Shown here: positions 46,853 to 56,395 of the stretch, one piece after another
How positions within the stretch are numbered: the first letter of the stretch is position 1
How the letters are laid out: each line of letters starts with the position of its first letter
DNA from: Paenibacillus camerounensis
GTDB lineage: Bacteria; Bacillota; Bacilli; Paenibacillales; Paenibacillaceae
Direction of reading: 5' to 3'
NCBI RefSeq assembly: GCF_000723885.1
Contig: NZ_CCDG010000016.1
Location: forward strand, 60,139 to 124,138
DNA: 64,000 nucleotides
The notes under the pieces: generated by a model
Told to the model about the DNA's origin: nothing
What the model saw: only the letters and a program-made list of their open reading frames with translations
The model's database searches: none
Translations under genes and position numbers: made by a program

Positions 46853-47827
46853 ATGGATAAGTTTCAGCAGACTGTTCAGCGGTCCGGGCTTGCTACCTTC
46901 GCCGGGGGCTGCTTCTGGTGTATGGTCAAGCCTTTTGACGAGCTGCCGGGAATTATGTCAGTGGTATCGGGATACACAGGAGGGCACACGGAGGATCCGA
47001 CTTATGCTGCGGTGGGAACGGAGACGACCGGTCATTTTGAGGCTGTACAGATTACTTTTGAACCGGAGCTGTTTCCTTACCGGCGTCTGCTGGACATTTA
47101 CTGGCAGCTGATTGACCCCACGGACCGGGGCGGCCAGTTCATGGACCGCGGCCATTCCTACAAGACGGCCATCTTTGTTCACAATGAGGCACAGCGGGTG
47201 GAGGCAGAGGCTTCCAGAGCCGCGCTACAGGCGGAAAAGCGGTTCAAAGGGCCGGTTGTGACGGAGATTCTGCCGGCCAGGCCGTTCTATCCGGCGGAGG
47301 CGGAGCACCAGGACTATTACAAAACACATCCCCTTGATTATAAGCTCTACCTGAAGGGCTCAGGCCGCAGCGATTTCACGCAGCATTACTGGCAGCGGAG
47401 CGGGGATCGCGAACGGCTTCGCTCGAAGCTGTCCGCCCTGCAGTTTGAAGTAACGCAGAACAAGGGCACAGAACCCCCCTTTGATAATGCTTACTGGAAT
47501 GTTTACAGGGACGGTATCTACACCGATCTGCTGAACGGAGACCCGCTGTTTAGCTCCCGGGATAAATTCGACTCAGGCACCGGCTGGCCGTCCTTCACCG
47601 GGCCGCTTGAGCCTGGCCTGGTCCGCCGGGAGGCAGATCTGAACGGCGGTACAGCGCAGACTGTGCTGCGGAGCAGGCTGAGCGGAGCCTATATCGGCCT
47701 TCTGCTATATGACGGGCCGGAGCCTGCGAAGCTGCATTACCGGGTTAACTCGGCTGCGCTGCATTTTATCCCGAAGGAAGAGCTTGAAGCGAACGGGCTG
47801 CAACGTTATCTGGTAATATTTGAGTGA
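46853..47827 (+). CDS. msrA: MsrA-MsrB fusion with degenerate MsrB domain
   Basis: A 324-residue protein. Residues about 12-165 are MsrA, reducing methionine-S-sulfoxide, with the catalytic GGCFWC intact and SGYTGGHTEDPTY present. Residues about 190-320 align with MsrB (FDSGTGWPSF, VNSAALHFIP), but the catalytic Cys of the usual RYCxNS is Arg (HYRVNS), and the active-site His pair of the usual SHLGHVF is lost (AYIGLLL). The only cysteines in the protein are the two in GGCFWC. The MsrB half should therefore be inactive on methionine-R-sulfoxide; it may be structural. Ribosome site GAGGGGGAAGG. Confidence 0.92.
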   Translation: MDKFQQTVQRSGLATFAGGCFWCMVKPFDELPGIMSVVSGYTGGHTEDPTYAAVGTETTGHFEAVQITFEPELFPYRRLLDIYWQLIDPTDRGGQFMDRGHSYKTAIFVHNEAQRVEAEASRAALQAEKRFKGPVVTEILPARPFYPAEAEHQDYYKTHPLDYKLYLKGSGRSDFTQHYWQRSGDRERLRSKLSALQFEVTQNKGTEPPFDNAYWNVYRDGIYTDLLNGDPLFSSRDKFDSGTGWPSFTGPLEPGLVRREADLNGGTAQTVLRSRLSGAYIGLLLYDGPEPAKLHYRVNSAALHFIPKEELEANGLQRYLVIFE

Positions 47828-47913
47828 TTCTCGCAGTGTTCCCGGTAGGCTTGCGAAATAAGGTATAATAGGAGTTAAGTATCATTTTATATGCATACTG
47901 AAGGAGTGACCCG

Positions 47914-48987
47914 ATGTATACTAATCAGCAAGATGCAGGAGAACGGCTGAAAATGATAGCAGAGCAGCTTGCGGATGAAATAACTTTGCGTCAATATGAA
48001 AGACAGCCTGAATTGAAACAGCGCTTTGGTCCTTCCGGGATGGCAAGAACCAGGCAGGACTCTCTATACCATTTGCGTTATCTGGCACAAAGCGTGGCTA
48101 TGGACAGCCCGCTTTTATTCATTAACTATGTGCTTTGGCTTAAGGTGCTGCTTATGCAGTACAAGATTACAGCGGAGGATCTGCGGATTAACTTCACTCT
48201 TATGAAGGATGCAATCAGCGCCAGCTTAGAGCCGCCGGCCAGAGAACTGATTCTCAGCTATCTCGACATGGCGGTATTTCATATGAAGGGAGAGGAGAGC
48301 CCTCCTTCCTTTCTGCGTCCTGAGAAGCCCTATTTCCGGGAGGCTGATGAATATCTGAGGCTGCTGCTGGAAGGGGAACGCCGCAAGGCTTCAGCTTGTA
48401 TAAGCCGGTTATATGACGAGGGGGTTCCGGTTAAGGATATTTACATGCATATCTTTCAGGAAACCCAATACGAATTAGGACGGCTATGGCAGATGGGGCG
48501 CATTACGGTGGCCCAGGAGCATTACTGTACAGCCTGTACCCAGAGCATTATTTCGCAGCTATATCCGCGCTGGATTAAGGCCCAGAGCGGCCGCAGCAGT
48601 CTGGTGGCGGTCGGGGTTGGCGAAGAGCTGCATGAAATCGGCCTGCGGATGCTGACGGATTTCTTCGAGATGGAGGGCTGGAATACCTATTATCTGGGGT
48701 CCAATATGCCTCTGGAGAGTCTGGTCAGGTATCTTATCGAGCAGCCTGCTGATCTGCTGGCGATTTCGGTTACAATGACCTATCACGTGTCAGAGGCTGC
48801 CCGTGTAATTGCGTCAATCCGCAGCAGGCCTGAACTGGACGGTCTGCGGATTATGGTCGGCGGTATGCCGTTTAATATTGATAAGGAATTATGGGAAAAG
48901 GTCGGAGCGGACGGCTATGCTCCGGATGCCAGGACGGCACTTGAAGCAGCTGAGCGCCTGGTTTCCAGTACGCATCATAAGAACTGA
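47914..48987 (+). CDS. Cobalamin (B12)-binding domain protein
   Basis: A 357-residue soluble protein. Residues about 135-215 form the helical B12-binding-2 cap with the CarH-type W-x9-EH motif (Trp192, Glu202-His203); residues about 225-345 form the Rossmann B12-binding domain with the lower-ligand motif ELHEIG (His240), i.e. DxHxxG with Glu for Asp, and GGMPFN near the end. The N-terminal 120 residues are helical and unassigned; there is no MerR DNA-binding domain. The hybrid kinase gene starts 19 bases downstream, so this protein probably senses for it. Light or oxygen through adenosylcobalamin is the likely cue by analogy with CarH. Confidence 0.85.
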   Translation: MYTNQQDAGERLKMIAEQLADEITLRQYERQPELKQRFGPSGMARTRQDSLYHLRYLAQSVAMDSPLLFINYVLWLKVLLMQYKITAEDLRINFTLMKDAISASLEPPARELILSYLDMAVFHMKGEESPPSFLRPEKPYFREADEYLRLLLEGERRKASACISRLYDEGVPVKDIYMHIFQETQYELGRLWQMGRITVAQEHYCTACTQSIISQLYPRWIKAQSGRSSLVAVGVGEELHEIGLRMLTDFFEMEGWNTYYLGSNMPLESLVRYLIEQPADLLAISVTMTYHVSEAARVIASIRSRPELDGLRIMVGGMPFNIDKELWEKVGADGYAPDARTALEAAERLVSSTHHKN

Positions 48988-49006
48988 CATAGAGGCAGGA
49001 GATTAC

Positions 49007-50689
49007 ATGACCGGAAATGAGCAGGAGATTATCAGTCTCAGACTAACTATCGAAAAGCTGTCGCAGCAGATCATTGAAGGCAACGGGCGGGAAGAGCAGG
49101 TGCTGGCTGAATTTTCCGCCATGAACAATGAGCTGATTACAACGCAACGGCTGCTGGCCAAAAATAATGTCGAGCTTAAGGCTCTGAAGGAGGAGGCGGA
49201 AGCGGCCAACCAGACCAAAAGTCTGTTTCTGGCTACTGTAAGCCATGAAATACGGACACCCATGAACGGCATTCTGGGGATAACCGAGCTGCTTGAAGCA
49301 GAAGGCGGGACGGAGGAACAGCGGGCTCATCTGCAGGTGATCCGCGAATCCGCGCAATACCTGCTGCAGATGATCCGGAACCTGCTGGATTTCTCCAAGC
49401 TTGAAGCCGGGAAAATGGAGATTAGCAAAGAATGCTTTGGTGTTAAAGATCTGCTTGAATATTCGCTGCGTCTGCTATCACCAGCTGCGGCGAAGAAGGA
49501 TAACACCTTGGAATATAAAATTCTTGACGGGGTTGCGGATAAGCTGGAAGGGGATTCCCCGAAAATCCTCCAGGTCCTTATTAATTTGCTAGGCAACGCG
49601 GTGAAATTCACGCAGGGCGGAGAGATCGGGGTAACGGTTAGCCAGACCGGGGAAGGGGATTCCTGGCAGCGTCTGTGCTTTGAAGTCCGGGACCAGGGAA
49701 TCGGCATCTCACCGGAGGACCAGGCAGCCCTGTTCCGCCCGTATTCACAGGTAAGCCATGATGCGGAGCTGACCGCCGAGGGGACCGGGCTAGGCTTGTC
49801 TATCTGCAAGTCCATGGTAGAGCTTATGGGCGGTACAATCTCAGCAGACAGTACACCCGGTCAGGGCTCACTTTTCCGCTTCGAGCTTACACTGGACAAG
49901 CCGGCAGGCCTTGCGGCACCGGACCAGCCCCCTGCGGCAGCCTTCCCGGAGAGCAGGTTCAGCGTACTTCCGGTGCTGGTTGCCGAAGATAACGGGCTGA
50001 ACAGTACGGTATTGCTGCGGCAGCTGCAGAAGCTGGGCGTAACATCTGTGCATCTGGCGGATAACGGTCTGGAAGCTGTTGAGGCCTGGCAGGAGCAGGA
50101 GTACGGACTTATCCTGATGGACAGCAGGCTTCCGGTAATGAACGGCCAGGAGGCCGTACGCTCAATCCGTCAGCTTGAAGCTTCAGGGGGAAGGCCGAGG
50201 GTGCCGATCATTGGTGTGACCGGAGATGAAGGCGGGGACAGCCGCTCGCAGTTCATCCTGGCCGGATTGGATGACTGGACGGTTAAGCCGTTAAGCCTGC
50301 AGACACTCGGCAAGCTGCTGGCCAAATGGTACAGCGCACAGCCGTATATCCCGGTTCTGCAGGAGGACACCCTTTCCGGTATCCGGGAGATGGACGGGGA
50401 GGAGCCGGAGCTGCTGCATATGCTTATCGGGATCTTTAAGAAGGATACTCCGCTTAGACTGGCAGCCCTGGATGAAGCTGCGGCAAAGCAGAATTTGGCG
50501 GATATGGAGGCAGCAGCCCACAGCCTGAAATCAGGCAGCCTGAGCATCGGGGTACAGTACTTTGCCCATCTGTGCGCCATGGTGGAACGTCATGCCAGAG
50601 CCGGAGAATACGGTCCTGCTGCCCGCCAGCTCCAGAAGCTGGAGCCTGCATACCGGGAAGCCTGCCGGGAGCTGGACAAGCTGCTGTAA
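49007..50689 (+). CDS. Hybrid histidine kinase (HisKA-HATPase-REC-Hpt) lacking its own sensor
   Basis: A 560-residue cytoplasmic kinase. Residues 1-70 are coiled coil; HisKA has the phospho-His80 in [10 protein letters not shown]; HATPase boxes [18 protein letters not shown] and [10 protein letters not shown] follow. REC domain: AEDN, phospho-acceptor Asp372 in LILMDSRLP, Lys in VKPL. Hpt domain: His505 in AHSLKSGS. No PAS, GAF, HAMP or membrane segment is present, so input must come from a partner, most simply the B12-binding protein just upstream. ATG 49007 is chosen for the GGCAGGA site. No output response regulator is next to it. Confidence 0.9.
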   Translation: MTGNEQEIISLRLTIEKLSQQIIEGNGREEQVLAEFSAMNNELITTQRLLAKNNVELKALKEEAEAANQTKSLFLATVSHEIRTPMNGILGITELLEAEGGTEEQRAHLQVIRESAQYLLQMIRNLLDFSKLEAGKMEISKECFGVKDLLEYSLRLLSPAAAKKDNTLEYKILDGVADKLEGDSPKILQVLINLLGNAVKFTQGGEIGVTVSQTGEGDSWQRLCFEVRDQGIGISPEDQAALFRPYSQVSHDAELTAEGTGLGLSICKSMVELMGGTISADSTPGQGSLFRFELTLDKPAGLAAPDQPPAAAFPESRFSVLPVLVAEDNGLNSTVLLRQLQKLGVTSVHLADNGLEAVEAWQEQEYGLILMDSRLPVMNGQEAVRSIRQLEASGGRPRVPIIGVTGDEGGDSRSQFILAGLDDWTVKPLSLQTLGKLLAKWYSAQPYIPVLQEDTLSGIREMDGEEPELLHMLIGIFKKDTPLRLAALDEAAAKQNLADMEAAAHSLKSGSLSIGVQYFAHLCAMVERHARAGEYGPAARQLQKLEPAYREACRELDKLL

Positions 50690-50706
50690 ATCCTGCGGCT
50701 GATGAG

Positions 50707-50746
50707 AGCGGAGGTTTCGGAGTACCGGAGCCTCCGCTTCTTTTTT
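50707..50746 (+). terminator. Terminator after the hybrid kinase
   Basis: AGCGGAGGTTTCGG pairs with CCGGAGCCTCCGCT, followed by CTTTTTT. Confidence 0.88.
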
Positions 50747-50749
50747 GCC

Positions 50750-51324
50750 TGCGGGCTAACAAACCGGTGCACTGTTGTCTGCTCTGCTTCCCGTTTCAAA
50801 AGTTCCGTAATACGGATATAATCTATCTATACATAACGCCTATAAGAAGCAAAACGCCTCCTGTTCCCGCTTAGTAGAAACGGCGGGCAGCAGATTGAGC
50901 GCCCCTGCCAAACGCTAACCTTAGTCAGTGGGTACAGGGTCATATCAGGTTAAGTGTACTTTGTACAATTAAAACAGTGGAAATGAATCATTATAAGATA
51001 ATAATGGTATTCTATACATCTATTTTCCTCGAAAAAGCCGGTTTCGGGCGTTTTTAGCAAATATAAGTGTACAGAGTGCAGTTAAAACCTGCAGCAGAGC
51101 CCATTAGTCGGGTTTAACTGCAGAAAGTACAGTTATTTCGGCTGGGTCATTCCTTATTCTGTGCCCTTAACTATAGAAGAACAGCCAGGTTCAATACGTT
51201 AGCCCAAACCTTAACTTCATCGAAGGACTCTGGCTATGCGATAGAACGCCTCCTCGTCAGGTCCTAAACTTAATTACGCACTATATAGATCAGTTGCCCG
51301 CCCCGGGCGGAAGAGGGAGACGTC
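50750..51324. other. Long non-coding spacer
   Basis: About 575 bases with no supported gene. It contains three copies of a short repeat (separate entry), and otherwise AT-rich sequence without a recognisable RNA or regulatory motif. Confidence 0.6.
50950..51136. repeat. Three copies of a ~25-bp repeat, one inverted
   Basis: Copies at 50950-50975 (TAAGTGTACTTTGTACAATT...), 51064-51088 (ATAAGTGTACAGAGTGCAG...) and, on the other strand, 51112-51136 (GTTTAACTGCAGAAAGTACAG). The shared pattern is (A)AGTGTAC, five variable bases, GCAGTTAAAAC or a close variant. Confidence 0.65.
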
Positions 51325-51834
51325 ATGTACATAAGAATGCTTAATCAGGCTGATGCAGAGCAGTATCGCGAGCTTCGGCTGCAGGCGCTTCGGCTTCATC
51401 CGGAGGCCTTTCTAAGCTCCTACGAAGAAGAGAAGGAGCTTCCGCTGGACGCTACCCGCAGCAGACTGGAGCCTGTAGAGGGCAGGTTCACCCTGGGCGG
51501 TTTCAATGCAGAGCATGAGCTGGCCGGCATGGTTACCTTTATCCGTGAGGGCAGGGAGAAGATACGTCACAAAGGCAATGTTTTCGCAATGTATGTAAGT
51601 CCGGCGGCACGCGGACAGAAGCTGGGCTGCGCTTTACTGACCGGGCTGCTTGCACGTGTAAGGCAGATGCCTGGGCTTGCGGTAATCAATCTGACCGTAA
51701 CGGCAAATAATCTTCCGGCAAAGCGTCTCTATTCTACCCTGGGCTTCACCTGCTACGGTACTGAACGCAATGCGGTCAGGCTGGCCGGCGGCCGGTATCT
51801 GGATGAGGACCTAATGACACTTGTATTATCCTGA
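51325..51834 (+). CDS. GNAT family N-acetyltransferase
   Basis: A 169-residue acetyltransferase. The acetyl-CoA loop reads MYVSPAARGQKLGCALLTGLL (first 20: about residues 90-110), followed by LTVTANNLPAKRLYSTLGF typical of GNAT motif B. The N-terminal LRLQALRLHPEAFLSSYEEE is common to a family of small uncharacterised GNATs. Substrate unknown. Ribosome site GAGGGAGA. Single gene. Confidence 0.88.
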   Translation: MYIRMLNQADAEQYRELRLQALRLHPEAFLSSYEEEKELPLDATRSRLEPVEGRFTLGGFNAEHELAGMVTFIREGREKIRHKGNVFAMYVSPAARGQKLGCALLTGLLARVRQMPGLAVINLTVTANNLPAKRLYSTLGFTCYGTERNAVRLAGGRYLDEDLMTLVLS

Positions 51835-51935
51835 ACGGAGAATAGGCACCAAAATGCGGGCCAAGTCATAAACTATGCTGTCCGCCGCATAAATTGAGTC
51901 TATGAAATCCGGTCTGCTGATGAGGAGGAAATAAC

Positions 51936-52667
51936 TTGGAGACTGCGCTGCTAGGCAGCTTTCTGTCTGCAATGGCAACGGTGCTTGGAGCGGTGCCTAT
52001 TTTGTTCGTGCGGAGATTATCCGAGCGCTGGAAGGATATTCTGGTCGCTTTTACTGCCGGGATTATGGTATCTGCTTCTACCTTCGGCTTAATGCCGCAG
52101 GCGATTAATGAATCGGGGATCATCGCCTTGACGCTTGGGCTGATTACCGGTGTGCTGATGCTGGATCTCATTGAAAAGAATATTCCGCATATCGACGTGG
52201 AGAACAAGCCCGGCTTCGCCAATATGGATTCCAAGGCACTGCTTGTCATGATTGCCCTGTTCATCCATAACATACCTGAAGGTCTGAGTACAGGCTTCAG
52301 CTATGCCAGCGAAGAGTCCAGTCTCGGCCCAATGGTGGCCATTGCCATCGGGGCACAAAATATGCCGGAGGGCCTTATTCTGGCTGTCTTCATGATGAAT
52401 TCAAAATCTACCCGGGGGAAAGCGCTCGGTGTAGCGGCATTGACCGGGCTAATGGAGATGATATCTGCGGTTATCGGTTATTTTGCAGCCAGCTCCCTGG
52501 AGCATGCAGTCGGTTACGGGCTGGCGTTTGCCGCAGGAGCGATGCTCTTTATTGTCTATAAGGAGCTGATTCCGGAGAGCCATGGCCACGGTTATGAGCG
52601 GCCTTCCACGTATTCGTTTATTTTCGGGCTGCTGGCGATGGTATATATTACGCAATTTTTCGGCTGA
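51936..52667 (+). CDS. ZIP family metal transporter (GufA-like)
   Basis: A 243-residue membrane protein with about eight helices. The paired metal-site motifs are HNIPEGLS (helix 4, about residues 112-119) and QNMPEGLI (helix 5, about 143-150); Gln in place of His in the second motif is usual for GufA-type ZIPs. Zinc or another divalent metal is the likely substrate. TTG start with AGGAGGAAATAAC directly upstream. Confidence 0.88.
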   Translation: METALLGSFLSAMATVLGAVPILFVRRLSERWKDILVAFTAGIMVSASTFGLMPQAINESGIIALTLGLITGVLMLDLIEKNIPHIDVENKPGFANMDSKALLVMIALFIHNIPEGLSTGFSYASEESSLGPMVAIAIGAQNMPEGLILAVFMMNSKSTRGKALGVAALTGLMEMISAVIGYFAASSLEHAVGYGLAFAAGAMLFIVYKELIPESHGHGYERPSTYSFIFGLLAMVYITQFFG

Positions 52668-52785
52668 TCCTGCCGGGGAGGTGCCTGTATTTGCATCAGG
52701 CTTACAGAGCCGATATACTGAACGCATCCGAAGGCAGCAGAGTCTGCCGTCATCGGCAAAGGCTGAGGGTAAGGAGTGTGACAGG

Positions 52786-53079
52786 ATGGACAGACTTGGA
52801 ATTCAAGCTTCATTATCTTTCATTCTACTGATTGTCTCGTATCTGAGTTTCTATTATGCGTTGCCTAAACGCACGGCTTTTGCGCGATATAGTACACTGG
52901 TGCTGCTGATAGCAAGCGGTGCCCCGCTTGCCGTACTGCTCGTGCAGGAGAGCCTGCGGGAGGCGCTAGACGCCAATATCGGGCTGGGAATGGCATTCAT
53001 GCTGACCTGGGCAATCACGGGTGTGGTATTGCTGGTGTCCCTGGTGCTGTGGATTAACCGTATCCGCAAAAAACGTTAA
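52786..53079 (+). CDS. Small membrane protein of unknown function (97 aa)
   Basis: Begins MDRLGIQASLSFILLIVSYL; three hydrophobic segments (about residues 8-24, 36-50, 66-90) and a basic C-terminus RIRKKR. Ribosome site AAGGAG eleven bases before the ATG. Resembles short YesK/YesL-like or signalling-less membrane proteins of bacilli, but no family is recognised with confidence. Confidence 0.65.
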   Translation: MDRLGIQASLSFILLIVSYLSFYYALPKRTAFARYSTLVLLIASGAPLAVLLVQESLREALDANIGLGMAFMLTWAITGVVLLVSLVLWINRIRKKR

Positions 53080-53120
53080 CACGTCTGCTTCTGTGCTTAT
53101 GGCGGTATTCCGTACTGAAT

Positions 53121-53171
53121 AAAGACAGGCTATCCCTGCTGCAAATATGCAGCCTGCGGGATAGCCTGTTT
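53121..53171. terminator. Bidirectional terminator
   Basis: AAAGACAGGCTATCCC (53121-53136) pairs with GGGATAGCCTGTTT (53158-53171), with an inner CTGC / GCAG stem. Lies between convergent genes. Confidence 0.85.
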
Positions 53172-53188
53172 GCTGTGCCTCTTACAGC

Positions 53189-54097
53189 TTAGCGGTGCGA
53201 GGTATAGACGCCTACTTTGACCGTCTGCCGGACAGCTGCTGCTTCAGCGGCAGTGAGCGGCGCTGCTTCAACTGCGGCAATGTTCAGCCGCAGCTGCTCC
53301 GGACTGCTCGCGCCGGGGATTACAGCTGCAACCGCCGGGTGTGACAGCGGGTAGTGGAGTGCGGTCTGCGTGAGGGTCCGCGGAGCAGAAGCCTGCCGCG
53401 TGAGCTCTTCATGCAGGGCGGCCAGTTCCGCTGCCGTATGATCGAGATAATCCTTCCCGAGCCTGGAGCGGCCGTTGTCTGTCAGGATGCCGCGCGCCAG
53501 CGGCCCGCGTGCAATCAGGCTGATGCCGTGCTGCTCAAGCAGCGGCAGTATGGCTTCTTCCGGCCGCCGGTCGAGAATGCTATATTGGCTCATGACACTT
53601 ACGATTCGGGAACGCTTCACATATTCCCTGACCACATTCGGCCGGATGGAGGAAATACCGTAATAGCGGATCAGCCCCTCCTGCTTCAATTCTTCAAAGG
53701 CTTCAATCGTCTCATCGATATTGTCCTCCATGGTTCCGCCGTGCAGCTGATAGAGGTCGATATAGTCGGTCTGCAGCCTGCGGAGGCTATCCTGCACCGC
53801 GGATTTAATATAGGTCTTGGAGGCGTCCCAGGACCAGCCGTCCTGGCCGGAAATCCGGCGGTTACCTACCTTCGTAGCCAGAACGACTTCGCTGCGGCGT
53901 CCGCGTATCGCGGCGCCGACAAGCTCCTCATTACGGCCGGCATCATAAAGATCTGCTGTATCCAGGAAATTAATTCCCCGGTCCAGTGCCTCATGGATGA
54001 TGGAGACGGCGGGGGCCTCCTCAGTTCCCAGAGACATGCAGCCCAGTCCCATGGCGCTTACATATAAGTCAGATTGCCCTAAGCGGTGCTTGTTCAT
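53189..54097 (-). CDS. Aldo/keto reductase
   Basis: A 302-residue NADPH-dependent reductase of the TIM-barrel AKR family. Catalytic tetrad positions: Asp in NFLDTADLYDAGRNEE, Tyr in the same segment (DLYD), Lys in VLATKVG, His in YQLHGG. Start MNKHRLGQSDLYVSAMGLG; an in-frame ATG four codons upstream (54109) has its ribosome site too close. Substrate unknown. Neighbour of a second AKR and an AraC regulator. Confidence 0.88.
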   Translation of the reverse strand: MNKHRLGQSDLYVSAMGLGCMSLGTEEAPAVSIIHEALDRGINFLDTADLYDAGRNEELVGAAIRGRRSEVVLATKVGNRRISGQDGWSWDASKTYIKSAVQDSLRRLQTDYIDLYQLHGGTMEDNIDETIEAFEELKQEGLIRYYGISSIRPNVVREYVKRSRIVSVMSQYSILDRRPEEAILPLLEQHGISLIARGPLARGILTDNGRSRLGKDYLDHTAAELAALHEELTRQASAPRTLTQTALHYPLSHPAVAAVIPGASSPEQLRLNIAAVEAAPLTAAEAAAVRQTVKVGVYTSHR

Positions 54098-54149
54098 TGT
54101 GCTGTGCATCCCTTTCTGCGCATGTTTTGTCCATTATACATTCCCCATG

Positions 54150-54208
54150 CAAAAGACGGCAAACGCCCCTGCCCGGCGTCTCAGCCCTGCAGTTTCATTT
54201 GCCGTCTA
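54150..54208 (-). terminator. Terminator between the two aldo-keto reductase genes
   Basis: AGACGGCAAA (54154-54163) pairs with TTTGCCGTCT (54198-54207); on the minus strand it is followed by TTTT. Confidence 0.75.
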
Positions 54209-54238
54209 TAATGCCGTGCTGTGCAATCATTCTTACGA

Positions 54239-55228
54239 TTAACCCTGCAGGATAGCCTCGATCTGTTCCAGCTCGTCCGCGCTGAGCTCAGGCGCGTTCA
54301 GCGATGCCACTGCATCCTCAATCTGGCTTACCTTGCTTGCACCGATCAGCGCCGAGGTTACCTTGCCGCCGCGCAGCACCCAGGAGAGGGCAAGCTGCGA
54401 CATTTTCTGGCCGCGGGCTGCAGCGATGTCGTTCAGCCTGCTAACCTTGCTGATAACTTCTTCGGTAATTTCCTTCTCGGATAGGAACACGCTTGGTCCT
54501 GCCGCACGGGAATCCGAGGAAATACCGTTCAGATAGCGGTCGGTCAGAATACCCTTATACAGCGGCGAGAAGGCGATGGTGCCGATGCCCTCTTCAGCAA
54601 GCACATCCTGCAGCTCGTCTTCGATCCAGCGGGCCATCATGGAATAGTTCGGCTGATGGATCAGGCAAGGTGTGCCCAGACGGCGGAGAATCTGCGCGGC
54701 TTCACGCGCCTCAGCCGGACGGTAGTTAGAAATACCGACATACAGCGCCTTACCCTGGCGGACAATAAGGTCGAGTGCGGCCATCGTTTCTTCCAGCGGA
54801 GTGTTCGGGTCTGGACGGTGGTGGTAGTAAATATCCACATAATCCAAGTCCATCCGCTTCAGGCTCTGGTCAAGGCTGGAGACCAGGTTTTTCTTGGAGC
54901 CCCATTCTCCATACGGGCCCGGCCACATGTAATAGCCGGCTTTGGTGGAGATGATCAGCTCATCACGGTAAGCGGCGAGATCCTGGCGGAGAATCCGTCC
55001 GAAATTCTCTTCAGCGGAGCCGGGAGGCGGTCCGTAGTTGTTGGCCAGGTCGAAATGGGTAATGCCCAGATCAAAGGCCCGGCGCACCATGGCCCGTCCG
55101 TTCTCGAACAGGTCGTTGCCGCCGAAGTTATGCCACAGGCCGAGCGAGATCGCCGGAAGCAGCAGGCCGCTCCGGCCGGTACGGTTATATTTCATCTGGT
55201 TATAGCGTTCAGGATTAGCGATGTACAT
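54239..55228 (-). CDS. Aldo/keto reductase, L-glyceraldehyde 3-phosphate reductase type (YghZ-like)
   Basis: A 329-residue AKR of the AKR14/YghZ class. Hallmarks: ISLGLWHNFGG, THFDLANNYGPPPGSAE with the catalytic Asp and Tyr, Lys in IISTKAGY, GPYGEWGSKKNL, and His in DIYYHHRPDP. Such enzymes reduce L-glyceraldehyde 3-phosphate and other aldehydes. Ribosome site TAGGAGG. An AraC-type regulator lies just upstream on the same strand and may control it. Confidence 0.9.
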   Translation of the reverse strand: MYIANPERYNQMKYNRTGRSGLLLPAISLGLWHNFGGNDLFENGRAMVRRAFDLGITHFDLANNYGPPPGSAEENFGRILRQDLAAYRDELIISTKAGYYMWPGPYGEWGSKKNLVSSLDQSLKRMDLDYVDIYYHHRPDPNTPLEETMAALDLIVRQGKALYVGISNYRPAEAREAAQILRRLGTPCLIHQPNYSMMARWIEDELQDVLAEEGIGTIAFSPLYKGILTDRYLNGISSDSRAAGPSVFLSEKEITEEVISKVSRLNDIAAARGQKMSQLALSWVLRGGKVTSALIGASKVSQIEDAVASLNAPELSADELEQIEAILQG

Positions 55229-55270
55229 GTGTTAACCTCCTAAAAGTTTTTGAAGTAAGCCTCCCTATAA

Positions 55271-55284
55271 CGGAAGCGTTTACG
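55271..55284. promoter_or_regulatory. Possible catabolite-response-like element
   Basis: CGGAAGCGTTTACG upstream of the YghZ-like reductase resembles a CRE / LacI-family operator (core AAGCGTTTAC) with two outer mismatches. Confidence 0.3.
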
Positions 55285-55350
55285 GTTCAACGGATATGTT
55301 CTATTGTAGCGGAAGCAGCGGCCAAAAGCGTATGTCAGCATGGAAGATGT

Positions 55351-56199
55351 TTATAGACTAATGTCATTATTCGCATGGCGGCTGCGGTAGTCCTTGGGTG
55401 AACAGCCCTTGACCTTTTTGAACATCCGCGAAAAGAGCAGCGGGTCCTGGTAGCCGACCGAACGGGCGATTTCACCGACGGTGCAGCCGGTTTCGGCGAG
55501 CAGCTCACAGGCTTTGGCGATACGGAAATTCAGCAGATACTGCTGCGGCGGCAGGCCGACTGTACGTTTGAACAGGGCGGACAAATATTTGCGGTCCAGC
55601 TTCAGGGAGGCGGACATCATTTCAACGGTGATATTTTCACAGTAATGGGCATGCAGGAAGTGGAGGCATTCCTCAACGTATAAGCTTTTTGCACGCGGAA
55701 GCCTTACACTGTCCGTTGGCGCCGGAGCTGTACGCAGCAGGACTGCAAAGAACTCATACATGATTGCCTTTAGCGGCAGGTCCAGACCGTCAGCTGTTTC
55801 GGCTGCTGCTGTCAGCCTGTCGTAGAGCACGGGCATCAGCTGCTGGTCCATCGGAAAAACCGGCTGCTCCGGTGTGAGTGAGGTCCGGGACAATAAGGAT
55901 TCCATTTCTTCTCCGGTGAAGGCTATCCAGGAATAGGTCCACGGCTCGGTACTGTCGGCTGCATAACGGGTGACCATATGCGGATAGATCAGAAAAGCCT
56001 GCCCGGCCTGCAGCCTGTGCTCGGCTTCTCCTACAGCGACCGTACCGGTGCCTGCGTGAATAAAGTGTATTTTGTAAAGGTCGCGAACGCCTGGACCGAC
56101 GGAATGGCCGGGAGCACAGTGCTCAAAGCCCCAGTAATGCAGATGCAGGTCAGGACTGCTGCGGAACGGACGCTGCGGATTATATTTAAATACGGCCAT
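55351..56199 (-). CDS. AraC family transcriptional regulator
   Basis: A 282-residue regulator: N-terminal cupin-like sensor (about residues 5-150, HFIHAGTGTVAVGE, QAFLIYPHMVTRY) and C-terminal double helix-turn-helix (about 180-275, MSASLKLDRKYLSALFKRTVG; GYQDPLLFSRMFKKVKGCSPKDYR). The ligand is probably a sugar or derivative. It precedes the YghZ-like reductase by 122 bases in the same direction and may activate it. Confidence 0.9.
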   Translation of the reverse strand: MAVFKYNPQRPFRSSPDLHLHYWGFEHCAPGHSVGPGVRDLYKIHFIHAGTGTVAVGEAEHRLQAGQAFLIYPHMVTRYAADSTEPWTYSWIAFTGEEMESLLSRTSLTPEQPVFPMDQQLMPVLYDRLTAAAETADGLDLPLKAIMYEFFAVLLRTAPAPTDSVRLPRAKSLYVEECLHFLHAHYCENITVEMMSASLKLDRKYLSALFKRTVGLPPQQYLLNFRIAKACELLAETGCTVGEIARSVGYQDPLLFSRMFKKVKGCSPKDYRSRHANNDISL

Positions 56200-56288
56200 A
56201 TTTCAGCCTCTTTCCTGTGTAGAGTAGTCTTGAATCAGAGTAGATCCCTTTCATTATACAATAGTTTGAACCCGCAGTAGGAATACGC

Positions 56289-56334
56289 AAAAAGCCCCGC
56301 AGTCTGCCGGAGTCGGAGACAGGCGGGGCTTTTA
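56289..56334 (-). terminator. Terminator after the ferredoxin gene
   Basis: AAAAGCCCCGC pairs with GCGGGGCTTTT, giving a T run on the minus strand. Confidence 0.85.
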
Positions 56335-56395
56335 AATACAGCAGGCAGATGGCACAGAGGCGCCGGTAAAGCTATAACGTGCAGAAGTTACAGCA

